DNA from: Usnea hakonensis
Lineage: Eukaryota; Ascomycota; Lecanoromycetes; Lecanorales; Parmeliaceae
DNA length: 64,000 nt
Assembly: GCA_013423325.1 (NCBI GenBank)
Contig: BLJB01000052.1
Span: 186,001 to 250,000, forward strand
Direction of reading: 5' to 3'
Part shown: in pieces, positions 10,734-22,835 of the stretch
Layout of the letters: every line of letters begins with the position of its first letter
Position numbering within the stretch: position 1 is the stretch's first letter
The notes under the pieces: generated by a model
Seen by the model: only the letters and a program-made list of their open reading frames with translations
Databases searched by the model: none
Told to the model about the DNA's origin: nothing
Translations under genes and position numbers: made by a program

Positions 10734-12958
10734 ATGTCTTCGCCGCGCTTATGGAGCGTTGCAAACTTCACTCTCCGACAAAGCGGGCGCTGCTTTCAGA
10801 CTTCGCCATTGGCTTTGAGGCACTCTTTCCTAAATGATAACTACCGGAGTATTCAATCTTACTCTCTACTCTTGAACAAAATTCGATGCCATGGTTCCCG
10901 TGTTCCACCCGTCAGACCTACCGAGACCCATCATAAGATCCGACCTGGACGAACTGCGTTGTTTTCTTCGTCGGCAACCAGCAGGAGTGCCCGCGAATTT
11001 GACTTGGTGATAATTGGAGCAGGTAGGATTTTCCATTCCTCTCAAAGGACGCTCAGGCCAAAGCCCACTGCTTCAGTGGCAGAAACTCACTCTAGACCAG
11101 GCACCTCTGGAATTGCTACAGGCAAATTCTACCTTGACATTCACCCCAAATCAAAGGTTGCAATCTTAGAGAAAGACAATGGTCCCGGCGGTGTTTGGAA
11201 CCACAGTAAGCCGCCCTCCAAGGATAAAGCACAAAACATCACATATGACGCCATACACCAGGCAGATCATACGAACATTTCTGGACACAAACAGCCATAG
11301 GATTGGCGGAATTTTCAGACATGCCCATGGCTCGTCCTCCCGATGAGGACACTCATCATGAATTCTTCAAATCGAAGCACACTACCCAGTACCTTGAAAA
11401 GTACATTGACCATCACCGCTTTGCCGGTCGAAGTCTACGTGACCGGATTGTTTTCAATTTCACAGTGGACTCTATCACGAAACCTGAAGGGAAGTGGGTC
11501 ATTTCTGGCCGCGACTCATCAATGACGGCAAAGGACTTTTGTGCGACAAAAGTCATAGTGGCAAGCGGCCTCACGTCAGTGCCAAACATACCCACTTTTC
11601 CCGGGAAAGACCTATTCAAAGGAACGATATTACACCAGCTAGACTTTGGAAAGTCCCGGATCCTCACTTCCCCGCAAGTGAAAAACGTCACTGTGCTCGG
11701 TGGAGCTAAATCTGCTGCAGATATGGTCTACGAATCAGTCAAAGCTGGAAAATCTGTCTCATGGGTCATCAGAGCATCGGGAACAGGTCCTGGGTTCTTT
11801 AGTTCGGTAGAGTCGAATGCCAAGAGCAGCGGTCCTTATAAGACTCAACATGAGATCGCGTTTACGAGAATGGCTGCTACTTTAACGCCAACATTCTTCG
11901 ATGATAGCTGGTGGATGAAATTCCTGCACGGAACTATATTGGGAACGTGGCTTGTCGACAAGGTATGGACCAAGATTGACAGTGAAGTCCGTAGATCAGT
12001 GAAATCTGCAGCATCAGAGGCGTTGGAAGGGGTTGAGAACCTAGAGCATCACACCCCGTAAGATTTACCCAACATCGGTCTGTACTTCTGACACCCCAAT
12101 AAGTGTCGAGTCTTGATCCACGTTTCTGGTACTTGATTATCTCAACTGATATGATTCCTTTCTCTCCTCGCCAATGGCAAGCTGACGAAGAACAGCGTAT
12201 TCTGGCAAAATGGCGTCGGCATTCTCATCAACATTCCCGACTTTTGGCGCACCATCGCTCCTAATGTCCGTATTTACAATTCCGACATTGTCTCACTCTC
12301 CCGTCATCACGTTCACCTTGGGAAAGGTGTAAGCCTTCCCTCCGATGCCATCTTGTGCGGTACCGGCTGGTCATCGACTCTTTCCTTCTTCACGCAAGAG
12401 ACTCTCGCACAACTAGGTCTTCCCCACTCCCTATCACACAACCAGTCATCAAAAGATGAAAAAGAATGGGCCCAACTGGAGCAGAAAGCCGATCAAAAAG
12501 CCCTCACCCGCTTCCCCATGCTCGCCAATCCACCACCGCACTACCACAAAACCCCAAAGACGACGCCCTACCGCCTTTACAAATCCATCGCCCCCCTCAG
12601 TGACCATTCCATCGCCTTTGTCGGACACGTCATGGTCGCAAACTACTTTCGCTTAGCAGAAGTCCAAGCGATCTGGGCAACCGCTTATCTCGATGAGCGT
12701 CTTACCCTTCCTCCCTTGCATTCAAGAAAAAACCAAATCGCCGAGTTTGTGGCGTGGTGCCGCCGCAGGTATTTGAGTAACGGCGAAAAAGGGAATTGGT
12801 TGGCGTTTGAACAGGCTGGGTACACGAATGATTTGTTGGCGGAGGTGGGGTTGAAGAGCCATCGTAAGGTATGGTGGAAAGATTTTTGGGCGCCCGCAAG
12901 GCCGGAGGATTTTAGAGGACTTGGGGATGAGTATGTTCGCATGTATGGGGGGGGATGA
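10734..12958 (+). CDS. Flavin-containing monooxygenase-like protein
   Basis: Four exons: 10734-11022, 11101-11205, 11262-12057 and 12196-12958 (introns of 78, 56 and 138 bases), giving 650 residues. The first join restores the FAD-binding motif (DLVIIGAG-TSGIATG). The second gives GGVWNHS-RSYEHFWTQT. The third gives HHTP-VFWQNGVG. The second nucleotide-binding loop is VTVLGGAKSAADM, and FKGTILHQLDF matches the FxGxxxH pattern of FMO and Baeyer-Villiger type enzymes. It is expected to use NADPH and O2 to oxygenate a small substrate, which the sequence does not identify. About 93 residues precede the FAD motif, rich in Arg/Ser and poor in acidic residues. They could be a mitochondrial presequence, or the true start may lie further in. 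Confidence 0.85.
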
Positions 12959-13775
12959 TGGGAGGAGAGATATGGGGTAGCAAGTGTCTCACGTCTCTAC
13001 TCCCTGCTTGCTGCTGGCTGCGCTTACCCAGATTGGGTGTGAAGGGCTCCGATCAGTGTACTGAATTTTGATAGTCTCTACTCTGTTACTAGCGTGATAG
13101 GTATCACTCTTACCAGAACGCTGGCAGGAAGTGCAAGCCCGGAGGACCACTGCATCAATCCGCTCTCGTCGTCGCGATGTCATTGTCATTCAGTGATCTA
13201 CAAAAGTTGTCAAGTACAAGCATCTACGTTTCCCACATAATCAACCGCTGAGAAACAAGAACGAGCTCCCTCTTTCTCTCGTCCCCACTTCGCAATAGCA
13301 ATCTCGCGTTTCATCGTTCAAAGACTAAGCATTGTATGAGCGAGCGCCAAATCATTACCTGATAGTCACGCGGCTTGCTACCTAGTCAGCCTCGCCATGT
13401 CCCGATTGCGCCTTCATCCGCGTTTCAATGATTGCGGCAAAAATAAAATAAGGCATCTGTGATGGTGAGGTGCGCGCGCGGAGATCGTAGGAAGGTGAAA
13501 CCCTCGCTTTGCCACACCACGAGTTAGGGAAATTTCTTAACACATCCTTCCTTCAATAACACACTTTAAAAATCACGCCTTCGAACGTTCGTTCCCCCCG
13601 TCAACCCTCCCCCCCCCCCTCACTCATCGCTCCACTCCCCCGCCCCCTTTTTGGAAATATTCTCCTTCCTTCCTGCTTGGCTTGCTCCGCAACAGTGGGT
13701 AGCAGCGACACCTACGAACGAACACCATCTTTCCTTCCCCAAAACTCGAACAAGAAATCTCAAAGACACCATACC
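12959..13775. other. Intergenic, promoter-like
   Basis: No gene. From 13500 to 13770 the sequence becomes CT-rich with a C run (about 13610-13619), ending in accATG at 13776, which looks like the leader of a gene. Confidence 0.35.
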
Positions 13776-14043
13776 ATGACTGACAAGCAGCCCGACACCC
13801 TCGAAAAGTTCAAAACATCACTTTTTTTTTTAAACCGGAGGGCGTTCTTACCTTACCCCCTTGACGACTGAGCACAGATGGCAGAAAGGGTTGGCTGAAG
13901 AGAATGCGGGGGGGGGGGGGGGGCTGAAGGATGGCGTTGTTGTCGGCAAGGCTGTTTGGGTTGAGAGATATGTTAATGGGCTGCGAGAAGCTTTTGCAGA
14001 GGGGCGAGAGGTGGAGTTGAGGACGTGTACACGGGTCTTCTGA
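13776..14043 (+). pseudogene. Gene-like start followed by homopolymer-disrupted frames
   Basis: A well-placed ATG opens MTDKQPDTLEKFKTS, after which a run of T (about 13823-13833) leads to a stop at 13871. A second open frame, in another phase (13861-14043), continues with WQKGLAEEN, a Gly run encoded by a long G tract (about 13909-13923), then VWVERYVNGLREAF. The good start context and the two plausible halves suggest one gene. It is interrupted by an intron I cannot place, by homopolymer length errors, or by real decay. No family is recognised. Confidence 0.3.
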
Positions 14044-15305
14044 GTTGGCGGATCGGTGCGAGGCGAGGCGAGGGATTTGCGGTATGCGCTGGTTGGTTTC
14101 GTGATGGGTGTTCGGGGGGGGGGAGCTGATGGGTTTTGGAAAGGTATGGGGTGTTGGTTATGATGTGTAGGGGTCGGGATGGGATGGGTTGGGGAGACAT
14201 TGGGTTTTCGGGTTGGAAGGTGAGGGGTGGGATTCTTGTGGTTTGGATTTGGGCTAATGGGTGTTGAGTGGGTAAGGTTGAGGGATTGTAGCGGTTGGTT
14301 GTGGTGATGTGCGTTGAGGGGGAGGAAGGGGGGGGGTGGGGGTCTGGGTTCTGTTCCCTGTATTGTGGTCGATGAGAGGCAAGCGGAAGATGATAAGGAT
14401 TGGGTTGTTGTAGAGGAAGGATCTGAGGAATGGTTCGGGGGATTCGAACTTTGAGAGTGGCTGTTGGTAAGGACGAATGGTGTTGATTGGAAGGTATCTC
14501 TGCGGATGAAGGATGATGGTTCTTCATGAGGCCTGGATGGACCGAAGTCCAGTATTTTAGTGCAATATGATGGGAGCGCCGGTTGTTGTTACCGGGCCAG
14601 GCTTGTAGCAATCCCTCACCTAACCGGCATTTGGTAGGTAATGAATTCTTGATGTTGGGCAATCCGACGACTCCGTAAAATGACTGCCTTGTCTAAGACT
14701 TCGCGCCACTGTGGAGTAGAATATCTTGGCGCAGTGGCAGCATAACACTTTTGTCATTTGACCTAAGTATGGTCTTTTACCAAATTCTTTACCAGCATCA
14801 AAGTCAATAGCATCACTATCCGTAGCCATGGATGCATTGCCTGCACATCCACACCCAACAACATCGACTGATGCAACCTCCATCAACGAGAAAGTCTCAT
14901 CTATCTCAGCGAAGCAGGCCCAGAACAGCTGGGTCGAAGGAAATGCAGAAAGACTCCTAAGGGCTATCGGAAATTGGAAGAAAGCCACCTTAGGTGTCGG
15001 CATGTGCTCTAGGGCTGTTACTCGCTACAGAGCCACTGAAGGCACAGAAAAAGACCTGCGATACACCCTAGTCAGTACAACCATGGAGGTGCAGAAGATA
15101 GGCTGACTAGCCCTCAAGTACCTAATTTATAGGCAGCACGGCCCCTTGGACCTGCACTATAGAGGCTGTGACACTCTAGCCCAACACTGGATTTCTGGGT
15201 GGGATGTAAGCTAAGGTAGCCTCATACACCTATATTGGGTTTTTGGTTGACGAGAGTTTGCTTTCGTAGAAGAGTACACGATCCACTTCTGCGCAGAGGA
15301 TCCAT
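14044..15305. other. Strand-biased low-complexity region, no supported gene
   Basis: 14050-14450 is strongly G-rich on the plus strand, which creates a long Pro/Ser/His open frame on minus that is probably spurious. Two overlapping frames near 14620-15106 have no recognisable domain. Confidence 0.4.
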
Positions 15306-15761
15306 ATGTGTGTGGAGATGAGGGAGAGGCTCCCTGGTCAGTCGCCAGCGCTGGACAAGCTTGAGGCAATGATACAGTATGTATTTTATGAAAGCCTTTT
15401 CTCTTGCTTGTATGTCCGAGAGACGACCACGAGGAGGCACGCTCTCTTGGTCTGTGAACTGCAACTCTGTAAATGTGAGGGCAAGAAAATTGACAAATTG
15501 AAAAATTTAATTAGGAACGATTCCGATGAAGAGAAGGAGGTAGAAAAGCATGCAAAAGATAAAGAAGACGAAGAGGAGGACGAAGAAGACAACGAAGACC
15601 AGGGCAGAAAAGAGGGCGAAGAAAAGGACATGGAGATGGCGGGTTGGGTGGATGTCAGTAGCGGTGGCGTTGACGACGGTGACTGGATGATGCCTAACGA
15701 TATCTCTTCCCTAGCCAAAGATGCTGGACGCCTCTTTCTGGATGCTTTCCGAAAACTTTAG
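15306..15761 (+). CDS. Hypothetical acidic protein
   Basis: A 151-codon open frame. The N-terminal half has an ordinary composition (FYESLFSCLYVRE, LLVCELQLCKCEGK). It is followed by a Lys/Glu/Asp-rich tract (about residues 75-110) and a short C-terminal part with Trp and Leu (SSLAKDAGRLFLDAF). This could be a small protein or the last exon of a larger one. No family is recognised and no neighbour gives a clue. Confidence 0.3.
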   Translation: MCVEMRERLPGQSPALDKLEAMIQYVFYESLFSCLYVRETTTRRHALLVCELQLCKCEGKKIDKLKNLIRNDSDEEKEVEKHAKDKEDEEEDEEDNEDQGRKEGEEKDMEMAGWVDVSSGGVDDGDWMMPNDISSLAKDAGRLFLDAFRKL

Positions 15762-15868
15762 AACCGCACAAATGGACGAGCGGATGTTGTGCCTTGCTGG
15801 AAATTGGGACACGGTTGCTGCTCAAGAATGCAAAGAGAGTAGAATGCGATGTCAGGGAGCCTTTTCAT

Positions 15869-16495
15869 CTACTCTGATGCCTCTGGCGCTCCGATGTACT
15901 TAACAGTCCCTTCAAACGCACCTGTTCCGCCTGACACGACCTCAATATTCATCTCCCTCATACCATACTTGTTGGCAAAGTGGGCCATAATGTTCAGCGC
16001 GTAGTAGATTTCCACATATTTCCAAGCGACGGCTGCCGAAGACGCTTCTTCCAATTGGAGGTAGCACTTATCGTTCCGGTATATGAACCAGCGCCTATCC
16101 AGTGGTCTTAATTCGGGCGGCTGATAGGCATTCTGGCTGTGGGCGACAACTTCCCAGATTTTCCAGAGGCACCCAACGTACATTCCAAAGAAAGAGGCAA
16201 TTGGAATCGGTCGTCCATAATTAGAAAGAACGATAAAGATATCTTCGACAAGTTCCGAATATGGTTCTGGAGGTGAGGGCATTGATACATTGAAAGACAC
16301 CCTTAGGACTATTAGCGGAAGCTTGTTGTATTTTGAAGGACTGGCCACGTACTCTGGAGCATTGAAGAGGGCTGTGGCGTTGGGAGCCAGATTCAGGCCG
16401 GATTGTGTGGTCGCAGATGATGCCAACGGCAATAGCAAAGAGTTCGCGAGGAACATGGACGCGCGCATCTGCACAGCAATTCTGGCAAATGGCAA
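15869..16495 (-). CDS. Putative secreted protein, unknown function
   Basis: One exon, up to 208 residues. The in-frame ATG at 16468 begins MRASMFLANSLLLPLASSAT, a convincing signal peptide. The first ATG at 16495 adds nine residues, so the inner start is plausible. The mature part has several N-glycosylation sites (NAT, NVS) and aromatic-rich phrases (LWKIWEVVAH, WKYVEIYYALN). I do not recognise a catalytic motif. A fungus-specific secreted or wall protein is the likely class. Confidence 0.6.
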   Translation of the reverse strand: MPFARIAVQMRASMFLANSLLLPLASSATTQSGLNLAPNATALFNAPEYVASPSKYNKLPLIVLRVSFNVSMPSPPEPYSELVEDIFIVLSNYGRPIPIASFFGMYVGCLWKIWEVVAHSQNAYQPPELRPLDRRWFIYRNDKCYLQLEEASSAAVAWKYVEIYYALNIMAHFANKYGMREMNIEVVSGGTGAFEGTVKYIGAPEASE

Positions 16496-18592
16496 GATGA
16501 GATCAAAAAGACATGAACCGCAATGAATGACCGGAGAAATGCCATATCACAGTAGAAAAAGATGGGTAGGACGTGGTCAGGAAGTGAGAAATCTGGAACG
16601 GCAAGGCCTAGTTCACAGATCGTGGGGTGATCGACACCACACGGGAAATATTATTGAGAGATGTCCCACGCGACGAATCCCTGCATGGAGTATATATGCG
16701 TCCAATCTTTCCGCGTGTATGGTGCGTACGGATAAAACACGCATAGCTGGCCATGGATCCGATACGCCGATACGGAAACAACACCGGGCAAAACATTCCA
16801 AGAATCGCAGATAAGGCGCGCCAATGACGGTGGAGGATGAAGTTCAGATACTTGAAGAGACTGATCCAGCGCCATTTTGGTGTAGTGGCTTGTTGGGCTA
16901 TTGGATTAGATCTTCTTTGCGCGTAGATAGACGGCGCTCTATAGTCAGCACTGTTGGCTCTCTGAGCGTGAGCATTAAGATTGGACCAGAATCCTATCGC
17001 GTGATCTGCTCGCATGCTCTTTCGAGGAGCGGCATCTTGAGATCGTTCATAGCCACTTGTAAATTGGCTTGAATCTTGTGAATTGGCTTGAAGAGGGAGG
17101 ATGGAAAATGCAGAAGTTGTAACACATGCGAATGAGAATCAAGCCAGTATCACATGATGCTCAATGGCTATCCAAGCGATCTGAGTAATTCACATTGTAT
17201 GCCCCGCAAGCTCCGCAGAACTCTGCTGTTGGCAGATGATGATGGTCCCTCATCTGGCTAGCATCTTGGGGTAAGACTGCTTCGAAAGAAAGTCGTAGGT
17301 ATGGAGATGAAGATAGCTTATGTTGTGTTCCAATTTCTTAGAGAGGCCTCGTAGGCTATATGATATAGCGGGATGTGAAATGCGCATTAGCTGAGTAGAA
17401 CCTGTCCCAGCTGGGATGCCTGCCAGCTGCTGTGGAGCAACATTTCTTGTCGCACCAATGTTAACAATGCCAGTAAACCATTTGCCAATTCACAAGCATC
17501 CCCCTTCCTGTTTGCTTCATTTCGATGCAGATCTTCTCCATAGACATGGTCTTCATCGGTGTTGTTTGCCCTGGATCTCGTCATGGCTCTGTTGGGGTTG
17601 GCACATGGTCTCCGTGTGAGGTAGCGCAAAAGGAGAGGCAGAGCTAGAGCTGAAGGATGAATTGGCTGAGCATCTAACAAGCAGGCAGCTGTACAGATGC
17701 TCAGTCCCCTATGACTTGGTCACCATCTGAGGTGGCTCCTGTTGCGCATAGCTTCCTCGTGATCACCTCTGCATAGGAGAGGAGATGGCTTCATGGAAGA
17801 CTTCACCGATTGATCGATTCCTGACCCTGAAGCATACTACATTGATGACATTACTTTGTAGACTCGTGCAAGTGATCGCCACCATCAATCCTGTTTGACA
17901 AACGCTGGAGGAGTGAGTTGGGAGTCAAGAGACACCCCTCCTCTCGCTTCCATTTGTCCACCGGCCTATAGACTGTGCCTATCGTGAAACTCATAGAATG
18001 GATATAACGAAGTGAAGACTTGGCCAGTGCGGCCATTGCATCTCCATGCTCGCGCAGCTTCAGGGTCCGTGTGCCCGAAACATTGCAAGGTCACATCAGT
18101 ACGAACGTCTTGAATAAAGGACCTCCTTTCCAACTGGCTACCCGCCAATAAATTCGGAGGGTTCGATTCAAGAGAGCCATGGAACGGAGTAGAGTGGGTG
18201 AGACATCCCCTCATTTTTGAGCAGCCAACGGCATCGCTGTATGCAACTCTTCGTGAACCCCTCAAATTTCTCTGAGAGCTTACCACTTCTTCGTGCAATC
18301 AAGTACCAGTCATTTGGATCTTTTGACACATTTGAAAGAGTAGGCCTGTCCAAACTCAAAATGCAAGTGAGAGTAAGGTGGTCACTATCAAAAATGGCAG
18401 ACAGTGTGGCTCTTGCTGCTCATTATACGTTGAGGTTCCGCGTTGGAGCCATCGAAAGAATCACGTTGAAGAATTTTGGAGCTACCAAAACCTGCTACCG
18501 AAGCGAACAAAGCTTGCCCAACACCTTCCATCACACCTTCACCCCCATTCCGGCTCAGCTCAAGTCATCCGATATACGTAAAAATAAATAAC
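16496..18592. other. Intergenic, no supported gene
   Basis: About 2.1 kb holding only mutually overlapping short frames without domains. A frame continuous with the transporter extends upstream of its first good ATG (from 18476), but that part is poor in conserved features and is probably 5' leader. Confidence 0.4.
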
Positions 18593-20315
18593 ATGCTGGA
18601 AATGGATGTCAACGAGCCCTCAGTTCCCACTCAAGCTATTCACAATGCGCGACTGTCGTTCACGGGTCAGGCATCTCAGCGTGCCGACTCTACAGCACCA
18701 GAGGGCGGCTATGGATGGAAAGTTGTCTTTGCCTGTTGCTGTGTCTCCTTTTGGGCTGTGGGTAGTCTCTACAGCTGGGGTGTTATGCAGGCTGCCCTCT
18801 TCAAGCAAGGCCTTTCCTCGCCCTCTACCCTCTCCTGGATTGGGTCTTTGACCTTTGCTTGGATTGCTCTTCTGGCTCTTGTCAATGCAAGAGTGATCAG
18901 ATTGCTGGGAGCGAGAACGACGGCACTGTTGGGTATCTTCACGCTGTCTTTAGGCCACATACTGAGTGGGTTTGGCACGCACCATGTTGGTGTGCTATTT
19001 TTTACTACTGGAATCTTATCGGGCATCGGGACAAGGTATGATGACAGGCTCGCATCCTTAATTCGCTTCATACACTAATTACCGCGTTACTATAGTCTAT
19101 GCTACTTTGTAAATCAGATGCAACTCAACTACCATTTTCAGATACTAATATTACTAGGTCGTCAACGTTACCCCTACACAATACTTCTACCGGAGACGCG
19201 GCCTAGCCAACGGCCTCGTCTGCGCTGGTGGCGGCCTTGGTGGCACCGTGATAAGTCTCGTAATGGACGTTATGATACAACACATTGGTCCAGCTTGGAC
19301 CTTTAGGACTCTTGGTCTTATGACCCTATCAACCGCTTTACCAGCCGCCTGGCTTATTAGAGAACGAACACCAATCCAGTCAGATACGTTTATTGAATGG
19401 TACCTATCCCTAATCTAACTCTCACAGTCCCTCACACTACCTCTTATATATAGTCTTCAGATTTCTCGCACATTTCCTCACACATTTTCCTATATCCCAC
19501 ATTCCATCTCACACTCTCCGACACTCTCTCATCTCTAATCAAGCATACCGCTAATCTAAAAACACTGCTAATATACTATTGTTCTTATAGGCATCTCTTC
19601 CACAACTACAAATTCATTACCATCTTTCTTGTTGGCGTAATCGCTACGTTTCCCCTCCTCGTCCCGTTCATCTTCATCCCCCTTTATAGCTCCTCTCTCC
19701 ACCTCTCTTCCAATGCCGGAGCCGCCCTAGTTGCAGCATACAATATCTCATCAGCTATTGGCCGTCTTACCGCTGGCATCGCCGGGGACTCCCTAGGACC
19801 TCTAAACACCCTTCTCATAGTGCTCTTCTTTACGACCATAAGCATTTTCGTCATATGGCCTGTGACGCACTCGCTTGGACCTATGATATTGTTTGTTATC
19901 ATGAACGGTGCTTCAAATGGAGGTTTCTTCGCCACGATTCCAACGGTCGTAGGGAGTGAATTTGGTTCACAGAGAGTCTCCGTTGCAATGGGAATGATTG
20001 TTACAGGATGGGTGGGTGGCTACTTGCTGGTATGTTTGCCCAAACGTATCCACCGACAGCCTATATCCCTACCTGTCTTTCAGCAAAGATAAACGGCAGC
20101 AAGACCAATAAATCAATAAAGTTAGCTGACTCTATACTCAATAGGGCGCCCCTATCGCGGCATATATCCTTGAAGCCCACACCAGCGGCGGGAATAACTC
20201 CCCAAAGGCTTACCATCCAACTATGTTCTATGCCGGTACACTAGCCGCTATAGCGATGTTTTTAGTCGCCGCCGTAAGATTGTGTGTCGATCGGAGGATC
20301 AAAAGGAGGGTCTGA
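18593..20315 (+). CDS. MFS transporter, monocarboxylate (MCT) type
   Basis: Five exons: 18593-19035, 19096-19108, 19158-19399, 19591-20029 and 20145-20315. The product is 435 residues. The MCT signature EGGYGWKVVFA opens the first helix, and about 12 hydrophobic segments follow. Joins read GIGT-SLCYF-VVNVTPTQYFY, IEW-HLFHNY and GGYLL-GAPIAAY, all natural for the family. YRRRGLANG matches the loop between helices 4 and 5. Fungal members import monocarboxylates or related small acids at the plasma membrane, but fungal MCT homologues are often not true monocarboxylate carriers, so the substrate is open. The second exon is only 13 bases. The inner Met three codons later is an alternative start. 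Confidence 0.85.
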
Positions 20316-20708
20316 GTCGGAATGTATATCAATATTATTGCGGCAGCGTTATGGATGGTATAGAAAGAGGAGAGGCATTTTCTCGTCTTGTATCGCTTTT
20401 GAACGAGGAAAACTATTTTCGATTGTTGAGATAGAGAGTCTGTGTGCCGTGTACCATGTGCTAGGATTCGAAGCAAGGGATGCAAACTAGGCTTTCGCAT
20501 GAAAATATTGAGAAGTGCTTTATCATTTCGTTCATCGCAGACCGGGGGATAGATAGAATCGGCTCTTTCCAATGAATGAAATTTACCCTCTTTGATGTCG
20601 AGATCCGGCGACTACCAGCCCGTCACAACTGATTATCGCTTTCCATTCTCCCTTCCTTCTCTCCCTCCCACTGCCCCCTTCCGCCCGCAAAAGTATTCCC
20701 CAGCACCT
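20316..20708. other. Convergent intergenic spacer
   Basis: Lies between the plus-strand transporter and the minus-strand unknown gene, so it should carry both terminators. No gene seen. Confidence 0.4.
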
Positions 20709-21513
20709 TCATACCTCCTCATCCTCAATCTTCACCACCCCATCCATCTCATCCTCCACATCCTCCATCTTCACCGCCACCTCCCCATCCCCTTCTTCCA
20801 TTTTCACCACCCCACCCCCATCCTTCCCCTCTTCTTCCTTCACACCAAAACACCACTCCCTCCCCGCCAGTTCCCCAACCTCAACGTCCAGATCGTCATA
20901 CTCGTGGAACCATAGCACGTAGCGCAGCACCGGGGAAGGAGGTGTTGGTGTTGAAGAGGTGGGTGGTGATGATATCTGGGTAGGGAGTTGTTAGGGCGCA
21001 GCGAGAGGGGGGGAGGAAAAAGGCGCATAAACGTACCTCATGCACAGTCACCCACGTCGCATCCGTGACGTCGCGACCGCCGTATTTCAGCGCTAGGGAT
21101 GATTGCGGGGGGAGGGAGGCGTGGAGGGTGGACTGCGGAGTTGATGCAATTGTTAGCATCAGCTCTAATGTATTTTTTTGGACTAGCGTTCTGGATTTCT
21201 TTGTCCCTAATCATCTCCGCAGGAGGCGACACTTGAATCCCAAAAGAAAATCCAAAAAACATACCAGCGCTTCCACAAGCCCTCCATCCCTCCACGACGC
21301 GTGGATCTGGCGTGTGCTGTCAAAGGTGAGAATGTCGACGGGGGGTTTTTTGAGAGGGGGGTGCGATATGTCGCGGAGACTGTGGATGTGGGCGGCTTGG
21401 GAGGTGGCCCAGGGGTTGGTGGTTGTAGTGGAGGGGTGGAGGTTACGGTGGCGGGGGGTGTAGGTGGTGGACATGGTGTGGTGGGCGGTACGGCGGAGAT
21501 GTTTGGAGTGCAT
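20709..21513 (-). CDS. Unknown protein, three exons, acidic C-terminus
   Basis: Exons on minus: 21513-21265, 21132-21037 and 20975-20709, with phase-0 introns of 132 and 61 bases. The product is 203 residues, or 190 from the inner ATG at 21474, which also has a good context (accATG). Joins read GGLVEAL-STLHASLPP and WVTVHE-ISSPPTSS. The middle holds ILTFDSTRQ, LALKYGGRD and LRYVLWFHEYDDLDVEVGE. The C-terminus is low-complexity Glu/Asp/Val/Lys (VVKMEEGDGEVAVKMED). No known domain is recognised. The order of its segments resembles the gene at 37038-37862. Confidence 0.6.
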
Positions 21514-22835
21514 TTTGGTAAGGGGAGGGGGGGAAGGTTGGTGAGGGTTGGTGAGGATTATGGTGAGAGGGTGGTTTCGAGAGGGGCGAGGAGGTTGGTT
21601 TTGGTGTTATGGGTTTGGTGTTCAGGTTAGAGTTGTGGTCCGTGAGGATTTGCATGTAATATGTCTGTGTCACTGTGAGCGCGACGTGATGTTGCAACGA
21701 GTCTGATGTCTTACGCAAGTCTCATCAGATCACATTGGCGGCAGATTTTTGCAGAAAGGCACGGATATGAAAGGGTGGTACCAAGCGTAATTACATCCAG
21801 CATGAGAAAACCAGCAACATTGCCGATTGGTCAAGATGGAGTGGCATTCACAACACATTCGAATTTCTGGTCCACAATTTGAGAAATGAGGTTCATCTCG
21901 CCTCGAGCCCCTACTATCGTTTTCTGTCTCGCTGCTTGTCGCAATCCCTCAGGAAATTGCCTAAGAAAAAAACGCACTGTCGACAATGCCATCTTCAGTG
22001 TCTGCCGTGGGAAGACGCCAGAGATGAGCGAGCAATCTGAACATTAGGTTGCGGTTCCAAGGAAGTAATATAGTGGTACTTGCTGCTTGTTGAGCAGAAG
22101 CTCGGTTGCTGACGTTGAAATGAGCCCACATTGCCACTAGAAGCCTTCTTGACGTCCACTTCCATACTTCGCCAAGTCTTCAGCTTCTGGCGAGCCGACA
22201 GCTATCTTCAAGGTACCACATAATGGTTTGTTCCAATACATCTCGACAGTTCCTCATAAAATCAGCTCCTCCGCTCGCCAGAAAGTGCTGGGACTGAGAC
22301 AAACACCTTGCAACGAGAGACGTCTCATTGTACCAAGGGATGACACAGGACCCTCTTCGGGATTCGCTTTGCTCAGCTCGATAAGGCTTCAGAACCTATA
22401 GATATTCCTACATTCGAGTTCCACGAATTTAGCGACCGGGGTAGCAAATCATCTGCCTGCGACCAGAGTCTTGGAATTTTTTGTCTAGTCAAGGACATCA
22501 GCTGTGTTGTGTTGTCATTCTTTGGGCGACGAACCAAGGAACAAGACCTTGCAAGTAGGCCGATCAGATTTCTTCGCTGTCGGGACGTAGCATTTTACCT
22601 AGGTAATAGCTTCAATAACTTAGATCCCATGGGGCAAACATCGTGCGTAACATCTCGAGATGGTGTCTATATACTGGTTTCCAGTGTTGGCATAGAAGCA
22701 CTGATAAAAATACTCACATTTGTCCATAGTGTATTCAGCATCATCCATTGGCACCATTGCGACCAACATGTTTACTCAAGGCAGCTTCGGGTCATCAATT
22801 AGGTGATTGCCTAAATCCATCTTCTTTCGCCAATC
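21514..22835. other. Intergenic, no supported gene
   Basis: About 1.3 kb. A perfect 12-base palindrome, ttacctaggtaa, lies at 22595-22606. A short open frame upstream of the ribokinase (22509-22802) has no domain and is probably leader. Confidence 0.4.

Noticed and set aside
13973..14662. 229-codon minus-strand frame, Pro/Ser/His-rich
   Set aside because: The plus strand is strongly G-rich and low in complexity here, which keeps the opposite strand free of stops by composition. No domain, signal or hydrophobic core is visible.
18120..18175. ggttcgattc resembling a tRNA B box
   Set aside because: No matching A box, acceptor stem or cloverleaf could be built around it. I found no convincing tRNA or rRNA gene in the window.
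10734..20315. Secondary-metabolite cluster around the monooxygenase and transporter
   Set aside because: There is no PKS, NRPS, terpene synthase or cluster regulator, and more than 5 kb separates the two genes.
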